Translations under genes and position numbers: made by a program
NCBI GenBank assembly: GCA_015680685.1
Contig: MNCI01017909.1
Span: 53,546-117,545, forward strand
DNA length: 64,000 nt
Direction: 5' to 3'
DNA from: Gnetum montanum
Lineage: Eukaryota > Streptophyta > Gnetopsida > Gnetales > Gnetaceae
Notes under the pieces: generated by a model
Databases searched by the model: none
Told to the model about the DNA's origin: nothing
What the model saw: the letters and a program-made list of their open reading frames with translations, nothing else
Shown: positions 58,871 through 64,000 of the stretch, one piece after another
How the letters are laid out: every line of letters starts with the position of its first letter
How positions within the stretch are numbered: position 1 is the first letter of the stretch

Positions 58871-60102
58871 GTGGTTTCATGGGCTATGAGTAGAATTTGA
58901 TTATTTTTTTATTTTTTAAGTTATCATCACTATTTGCATTCCGACTAATATATACTAGTAAACATAAATTGGTTAAAATAAAAGTTTATATATTTCATAT
59001 ATGTTGATGAAGGAATACATTGCACAATTATTGCAACAAACATTACATAGCTGTATAATAGGATTGAGCAAAAGGAAAAATACAATGATAAGTATGAACT
59101 TAATATGCCTAATCCTCTAATTGAGCAAAATAAACTTCTTGTGCAATTCTACTTTGGAGATGTTTAGCATCGGAAATCTTTTTGTATTTTTGCACATAGA
59201 AAGGAGGATGAATCTTTGAAGAATCAATGGTCTTGACTCTAGATAATGTAACAAACATTGGACCCATAAGTTCTCTTGTTTAGCAGTTTCGCAGGCTATG
59301 AGTAGAATTTAATTATTTTTTTATTTTTTAAGTTATCATCACTATTTGCATTCCACATAATATATACTCGTAAACATAAATTGGTTAAAATAAAAGTTTA
59401 TATATTTTATATATGTTGATGAAGGAATACATTGCATAATTATTACAACAAACATTATAGGGCTACATAATAGGATTGAGCAAAAGGCAAAATACAATGA
59501 TAAGTATGAACTTAATATACCTAATCCTCCAATTGAGCAAAAAAAACTTCCTGTGCAATTCTACTTGGATATGTTTAGCATCTAAAATTTTTCTATATCT
59601 TTACACATGGAAAGGAGGATGAATCTTTAAAGAATCAATGGTCTTTGACTCTAGATAATGCAACAAATGTTAGACCCGTAAGTTTTCTTGTGTAGTGGTT
59701 TCGTGAGCTATGAGTAAAATTTAATTATTTTTTTATTTTTTAAGTTATCATCACTATTTACATTCCAAATGATATATACTAGTAAACATAAATTGGTTAA
59801 AATAAAAGTTTATATATTTTGTATATGTTGATGAAGGAATACATTCTACAATTATTGCAACAAACATTATAGGGCTACATAATAGGATTAAGCAAAAGGA
59901 AAAATACAATGATAAGTATGAACTTAATATACCTAATCCTCCAATTGAGCAAAAAAAAACTTCCTGTGCAATTCTACTTGGAGATGTTTAGCATCTGAAA
60001 TCTTTTTATATCTTTGCACATGAAAAGTACGATGAATCTTTAAAGAATCAATGGTCTTGACTCCAGATAATGCAACAAACGTTAGACCCATAACTTCTCT
60101 TG
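58871..60102 (-). repeat. Tandem triplication of a PIF1-type helicase 3' end, about 411-bp unit
   Basis: Units at 58871-59283, 59284-59694 and 59695-60102 share GGCTATGAGTA, AAGTTATCATCACTATTT, GTTGATGAAGGAATACATT and AATCAATGGTCTT words. In element sense each unit holds the last 55-60 helicase codons (SRVKTID...KKISDAKHLQ...FAQLED-stop) plus about 240 bp of 3' flank. Only the third unit joins the upstream helicase sequence. Confidence 0.85.
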
Positions 60103-60400
60103 AACCAATGTGAATAGTAGCCTTATCTAGTGTTATTCCTTGAGATTTATAAATAGTCATGGCCCATGCCAACCATAATGGTGACTGACAAGATGCTCTT
60201 TGAACCACAGGTATAATTGGCACATAATGAGGATTACCATTATCAAAGGCACATCCGATGTAGGAGTCAAAACCAACAGTAATGTATAATGGTAATGCAG
60301 GTGGCTATTTACCTTAAGGATACATAATACTATGAATCATGCCAAGTGCACCATTCACCAATCCTACTTCAAGTTAAAGGTTAACTGTAAGCATTACCCT
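59933..60400 (-). pseudogene. PIF1-type DNA helicase C-terminal fragment
   Basis: PIF1 helicases unwind DNA 5' to 3'; related proteins form part of Helitron transposases. The frame 60223-59933 reads PLWLAWAMTIYKSQGITLDK (helicase motif V region, family LAWAxTIHKSQGxTLD), then IHIGSREVMGLTFVALSGVK (motif VI, with S-R changed to S-G), and ends FFFAQLED. Upstream, broken, is LPLYITVGFDSYIGCAFDNG. The Walker A and motif II parts are absent. This wording fits the cellular/animal-like PIF1 branch at least as well as Helitron RepHel, and no Rep domain or Helitron ends were established. Confidence 0.75.
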
Positions 60401-60830
60401 TACACCTTCACATATAAGCAGAGATTGCATTACTTGTTGTAGTAGATAGTTGTTGCACTACTTGTTGCAGTAGATGGTTGTTGTTGCTGATCTTGAAGAA
60501 AGTGTTCTTCACCTTCTCTATTGGAACTAATAGCAATAGAATCCATGTCTCTGAAAATGCATGAATTCCAATATTACACCTATTAATCTTGTAACATGAT
60601 GCCTAAATCAATATCTTTAAATATTGCATCACATCATAACCGTCATCACCTTAACCATTGCCATGATCGTAATCGTCACTATAACCATAATCGTCATCAT
60701 ATATAATAATAATAAATATTCATTAATACTGTAATTGTAACCATCACCATTTATAATAATAATAAATATTCAATATTACCCATCATTTATAATAATAAAT
60801 ATTCATTATTATCCATGTCGGGCCCTACAC
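60401..60830. other. Simple-repeat-rich spacer
   Basis: TTGTTG(C/T)AGTAGAT repeats at 60430-60490, CATCACCATAAC-like triplets at 60640-60700, and three copies of ATAATAATAAATATTCA at about 60703-60800. No gene is recognised. Confidence 0.5.
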
Positions 60831-61080
60831 ATGAGGGAATACGAAGAGATGAATGGGGACACCAAGGTCGGGGTGCGTCAATTGAATAGAGATTCGGCTT
60901 CCTTGTAGTGACTCTTTGGCTCCCTTACATGTGGTTCATGCATGTGAGGGAATACAAAGAGATGAATGGGAAGCTCAAGGGTTAGGGGGCATTAATTGAG
61001 TAGAGATTCAACTCCCCTACACTGATTCTTTAGCTCCCATGCATGTGGCACATTTGGGGAAGGGAATACGAAGAGATCAA
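60831..61080 (+). repeat. Tandem repeat of about 113 bp, 2.2 copies
   Basis: GAGGGAATACGAAGAGATGA recurs (60834, 60946, and shortened at 61060), with GTGACTCTTTGGCTCCC at about 60917 and TGATTCTTTAGCTCCC at about 61023. A further TGACTCTTTGGCTAGGG lies at about 61639, beyond the AT-rich block, suggesting that block was inserted into the array. Confidence 0.65.
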
Positions 61081-61660
61081 ACTAAATTGGCACTGCAACA
61101 TATATTTTTAATGCATATTCATTTATGGAGATATAAAAAATCATGTTACAAATGCATAAATAATGTTATTATTATATCACAGGCTTTTGTATATTGACAT
61201 TATTGTTACAATGGACAAGATATGAATGATGCTAACACCTCATTCATAATTATTATATTATAATTATTGTGGAATCCAATAAATGTTATGAGATTATTAT
61301 AATTAGAGCAATAATCCATAATTATAATCTGAGATATTATGGATTATAAGATTCATTCCAACGGTAAACATTTCATAATAAATAAAGTCAACATATGATG
61401 AAATATTACTCATAATCCATTATTTTAGAGATATTATTTATTCATTTATAATGCTAACCCATAATGATTATATCTCAGTTAGCATTATTCATAAGATATA
61501 TATAATAAAATGATTATAAATAACCAACTTTATTTATGATGAAATGTTTATAATCATTTATGTTTATGATTATAAATATATCATTATATATAACCAAGAC
61601 TATGAATGACCAAGATAGATATAATCATTGGCTCCCCTACAGTGACTCTTTGGCTAGGGA
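61081..61660. repeat. AT-rich nested inverted repeats
   Basis: AACATTTCATAATAAATAAA (61367-61388) pairs with 61527-61548 (one mismatch), and inside it ATAATGCTAAC (61448-61458) pairs with GTTAGCATTAT (61478-61488). More short ATTATAA-rich stems lie around them. It could be an old MITE; no clean ends were found. Confidence 0.45.
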
Positions 61661-62805
61661 AAATTTATAAATAATTGGTTATTTATGATTATGGCAAGAC
61701 ATGTGCATCAGTAGAGAGCTTGTCACCATTTTCCTTGACATTAGCTAGGATCATCACAGCATGATCTTGCTGGAGATCTTCCTAGGGTCTAGGCTGCTAG
61801 ATGTGTAGAAGTTCTCGGTTTTAAAATTTACCAAGTTAACAACCATATCATGCATTAGATTCCATCGATCAAAGAATATGTACATAAAGAAAAGGCCTCA
61901 CTGCATGTGAGAAGGTCAAAAGAAATTATCAAATTTGAACTCTTTAAGTCCTCTCAATAAGCAAGAAAAATTGTTAAAATTATGACCAAAGTCAAGCCAA
62001 CATCTCAAATTGGCTAATAATTTTCATTTTCTAGCAAAAATGCTAACACTTTTTCATTTTATTAAAATTCATATTGCAAACAAAAAAGTAGTCACAATCA
62101 TAACAACTGAATGCATCTACTCCATGGTAACTGTCGAATTTCAAAGCACAGCCATAGAAATGATAAAACCTACATAAAATATACAATGAGATAAAGAAAA
62201 AATGAACTTACAAATGTTCCTTTACATTAAAAAGGGATGTAGCAAAAGAAAATTACTCAAGATAGTAATAGAAAATTACAATTTTAGAATTCCTTGCCAC
62301 TCCAAAAAGCATTGAAAAAAGAATAGAACCAAACTTTGGAATGTTTTTGCATTGGGAATGCAAATGTATAGGAAGGCATGCTAAGTACTAATGATAGAAG
62401 AGCTCAGCTTGAAGTGAAACTATGAAAATTGCACAAAATCATCAAAATGTAATGTTCAACACATTAAAATTCACTATAAAAAATTAACAAAAATACACAT
62501 AAAAAGACTAGCAGAAAGTTTGTTTCTAGAAAGAGATTCCAATAACCAGAGGCTATTGTTGACACAGAAACTTCAGAAGACCCTTCCCCTTAGGTTGCAG
62601 CTTCAACTGTAGCCATTACCATCTTTCCTTGAATGCCTCTGGCTCTACCCCTTATCCTTCCCCTACCTGCAAAATTTTAAGCTTAAAACATACATTCAAA
62701 CAAAGCTACTCAAGAAACATATTGGCCTAATTCATAGATAAATTTTATCTAAAAAAGAAACCTAAATGAAGGGATCTTTTAGCTATTATAACAAAAATTG
62801 TATTA
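61661..62805. other. Unassigned region
   Basis: Mostly AT-rich with no clear gene. On the minus strand 62672-62590 reads AGRGRIRGRARGIQGKMV just after a TTTTGCAG that could be a splice acceptor; it is too short to name. Confidence 0.3.
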
Positions 62806-63020
62806 TGATTGTCGATGATGTGTGCATGTTGTGGCCCTTGGTGTTAAGCAAGGATGTAGCAAGGGCCGACAAGCCTACTGCCTTATTGCTGCCTTGGTTG
62901 AAGAAGTGCATGCCGATGAGCTTGTTATTGTACCTGAAGCATGGGCCACCATCGTAGGTGCCTTTCTAGCGCTCTAGCAGAGCTCTAAAGCTAGCATCAT
63001 TGAAGCCAGTTTGGTTGGGC
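62806..63020 (-). pseudogene. Subtilisin-like protease (subtilase) fragment
   Basis: The minus strand reads TGFNDASFRALLER, then KGTYDGGPCFRYNNKLIGMH and FFNQG, matching plant subtilases (SFNDxGxGPxPxxWKGxCxxGxxFxxxxCNxKLIGAxxF). It ends GHNMHTSST, the catalytic-His block (family GHGTHTSSTAAG; His kept, Gly-Thr changed to Asn-Met). One stop lies at the usual Trp (R-stop-KGT). The Asp and Ser active-site regions, prodomain and PA domain are absent. The base composition is richer in GC than its surroundings, as for other captured gene pieces here. Confidence 0.7.
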
Positions 63021-63294
63021 CAAGTGGCCTATAGTAGCAGTTCCAGATGGAGATAGAGATAGAATGGAAATTGAATTCTCATTCCCATTCTAAATTTGGT
63101 TTCGTTTGGCCTTTTTATGTGTGCAGCAGGAATATGAAAAGCTATGGCTCTTTGGTTCACATTCTATGTAACAGGAATACGAAAAGGTGTAGCTCTTCGG
63201 TTCATGTTTTTTTCCATTTCATGGGATCTTATGTGGCATATGACATGAAGGGTGAAAAATGCACTTCCCCCTCCCCCCCTATCCTATGAGATGA
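63021..63294. other. Spacer with short repeats
   Basis: AGGAATA(T/C)GAAAAG and TCTT(T/C)GGTTCA repeat at about 63128-63160 and 63172-63207, with C-rich CCCCCTCCCCCC at 63267-63278. No gene is recognised. It ends where copia pol resumes. Confidence 0.35.
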
Positions 63295-64000
63295 GTTGGC
63301 CTCTTGGCCAAAACAATATGAGACTTTCTTGGCTCTTGCATAAATCATGATACATATGAGGTGATAAATTATAAATCTAATCTAGTCTGATAATGAACTC
63401 TAAGAGATCCTATGAGGTGATAAAGATGTGTTGGTTGGATTTTCTCTTATATTAAACTTTTCCAATATGAAAGTTGCATACTTGCTTTAGCGCATTTTGA
63501 TGCCCTCATTTTCTTACTTAACTTAAATACCCAAAAAGTATTTTATTTCCATAAGGTTTTTCATTTCAAATTCATTTTTCATAGGTGATTTATATTCTTG
63601 TATCCATTTGTCATTAATGGTTATGAAAACTAAATCATCCAAATCTAGTAAAATAACAATAAAGTCTTTCTTGTCAAGGTCTTAGTATAATGTAGGTTCA
63701 AACATGTACGATGTATAGTTTTTCTTTGTCAAAACATCATTGATTTTATGGAACTAGGCACTTAATGCTTATTTTAAATCATACCATATCTTCTTTAATT
63801 TGTAAATTTTATCTTCAATTCCTTTAATTACATATCCTTCAAGTTGATGAACATATACTTCTTCTTTTATATAGCCATTTAGAAAAGCTAAGTTAACATC
63901 CATTTGATGTTGTTTTAGGTCAGAACAAGTTGCTATAGAGAGGATAAGTTTCATTATTTCAAACATGGCTACCGAAGCAAACATTTCATCATAGTCAATG
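63295..64000 (-). pseudogene. Ty1/copia reverse transcriptase remnant (open at window edge)
   Basis: The minus strand reads FEIMKLILSIATCSDLKQHQ, MDVNLAFLNGYIKEEVYVHQ, LEGYVIKGIEDKIYKLKK (open from 63984 to 63769). It then continues in broken frames with LLDLDDLVFI (catalytic YVDDxxxxG box, here L-DD), FEMKNLMEIKYFLGI, SKYATFILEKFNI and FMQEPRKSHIVLAKR. The next residues of a copia pol (VLRYxKGT) are found at 58440. It is better preserved than the copia copy at 7195-10149. Confidence 0.85.

Noticed and set aside
59933-60400. Intact Helitron
   Set aside because: Only the helicase C-terminus is present, no Rep domain is seen, and terminal TC/CTRR plus hairpin could not be established.
63047-63289. 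Plus-strand 80-codon frame
   Set aside because: It is made of short repeats (AGGAATA-GAAAAG) next to the subtilase fragment, with no family match.

Overview
The window looks like nuclear DNA of a seed plant with a large, repeat-rich genome. The evidence is a plant tRNA-Asp primer-binding site, a plant-type 5S rRNA fragment, decayed plant gene pieces (cytochrome P450, berberine-bridge-like oxidase, subtilase, CCR4 deadenylase, REI1-like zinc finger) and layered Ty1/copia, Ty3/gypsy and LINE remnants. A gymnosperm is my guess from the style of old nested repeats; the sequence does not prove it. I see no intact host gene. Almost everything is a transposable element or a gene fragment carrying stops and frameshifts. 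No tRNA gene or CRISPR array was seen.

Layout. 1-1645: the 5' end of a minus-strand Ty3/gypsy element (element I: open gag start, tRNA-Asp PBS, 1.05-kb LTR) running off the left edge. 1646-5944: no recognisable gene. 5945-7190: a P450 exon remnant joined to a BBE-like oxidase fragment and an R/S/P-rich tail. 7195-10888: a decayed minus-strand copia element. 11300-12330: a gypsy gag remnant. 12642-13136: an LTR fragment of the family called 'LTR-575' here. 13137-16919: nothing recognised.

16920-49606: one very large minus-strand Ty3/gypsy element (element III), about 20 kb once later insertions are subtracted. Its two flanking repeats are unusually long (about 5.5 and 8.4 kb net) and contain a long decayed reading frame. 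The left repeat was invaded by (a) a 4.5-kb palindromic LTR-575 structure (17789-22312), whose two arms both end in polypurine tract plus 3' LTR and which carries intron-free remnants of a CCR4-type deadenylase and an REI1-type zinc-finger protein, plus a 5S-rRNA-like segment; and (b) a 7.2-kb relative of element I (element II, 26899-34079) with a perfect 5-bp target duplication. The right repeat carries a solo LTR-575 (45254-45828), also with a perfect 5-bp duplication. The two long repeats act as empty-site references for each other's insertions.

49607-57880: a chromovirus 3' end and two LINE remnants in opposite orientation. 57880-64000: a minus-strand copia pol whose RT (right) and RNase H (left) are separated by about 4.85 kb. 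That intervening block holds a 379-bp foldback MITE, a tandemly triplicated 3' end of a PIF1-type helicase, short tandem repeats, AT-rich hairpins and a subtilase fragment.

The most unusual items are the palindromic retroelement with two captured RNA/ribosome-metabolism genes, the giant LTRs with an internal ORF, and the P450/BBE chimera. Two single N bases at 28365 and 28485 bracket duplicated sequence that is probably an assembly artefact. All identifications are by eye from conceptual translation; no database search was run.
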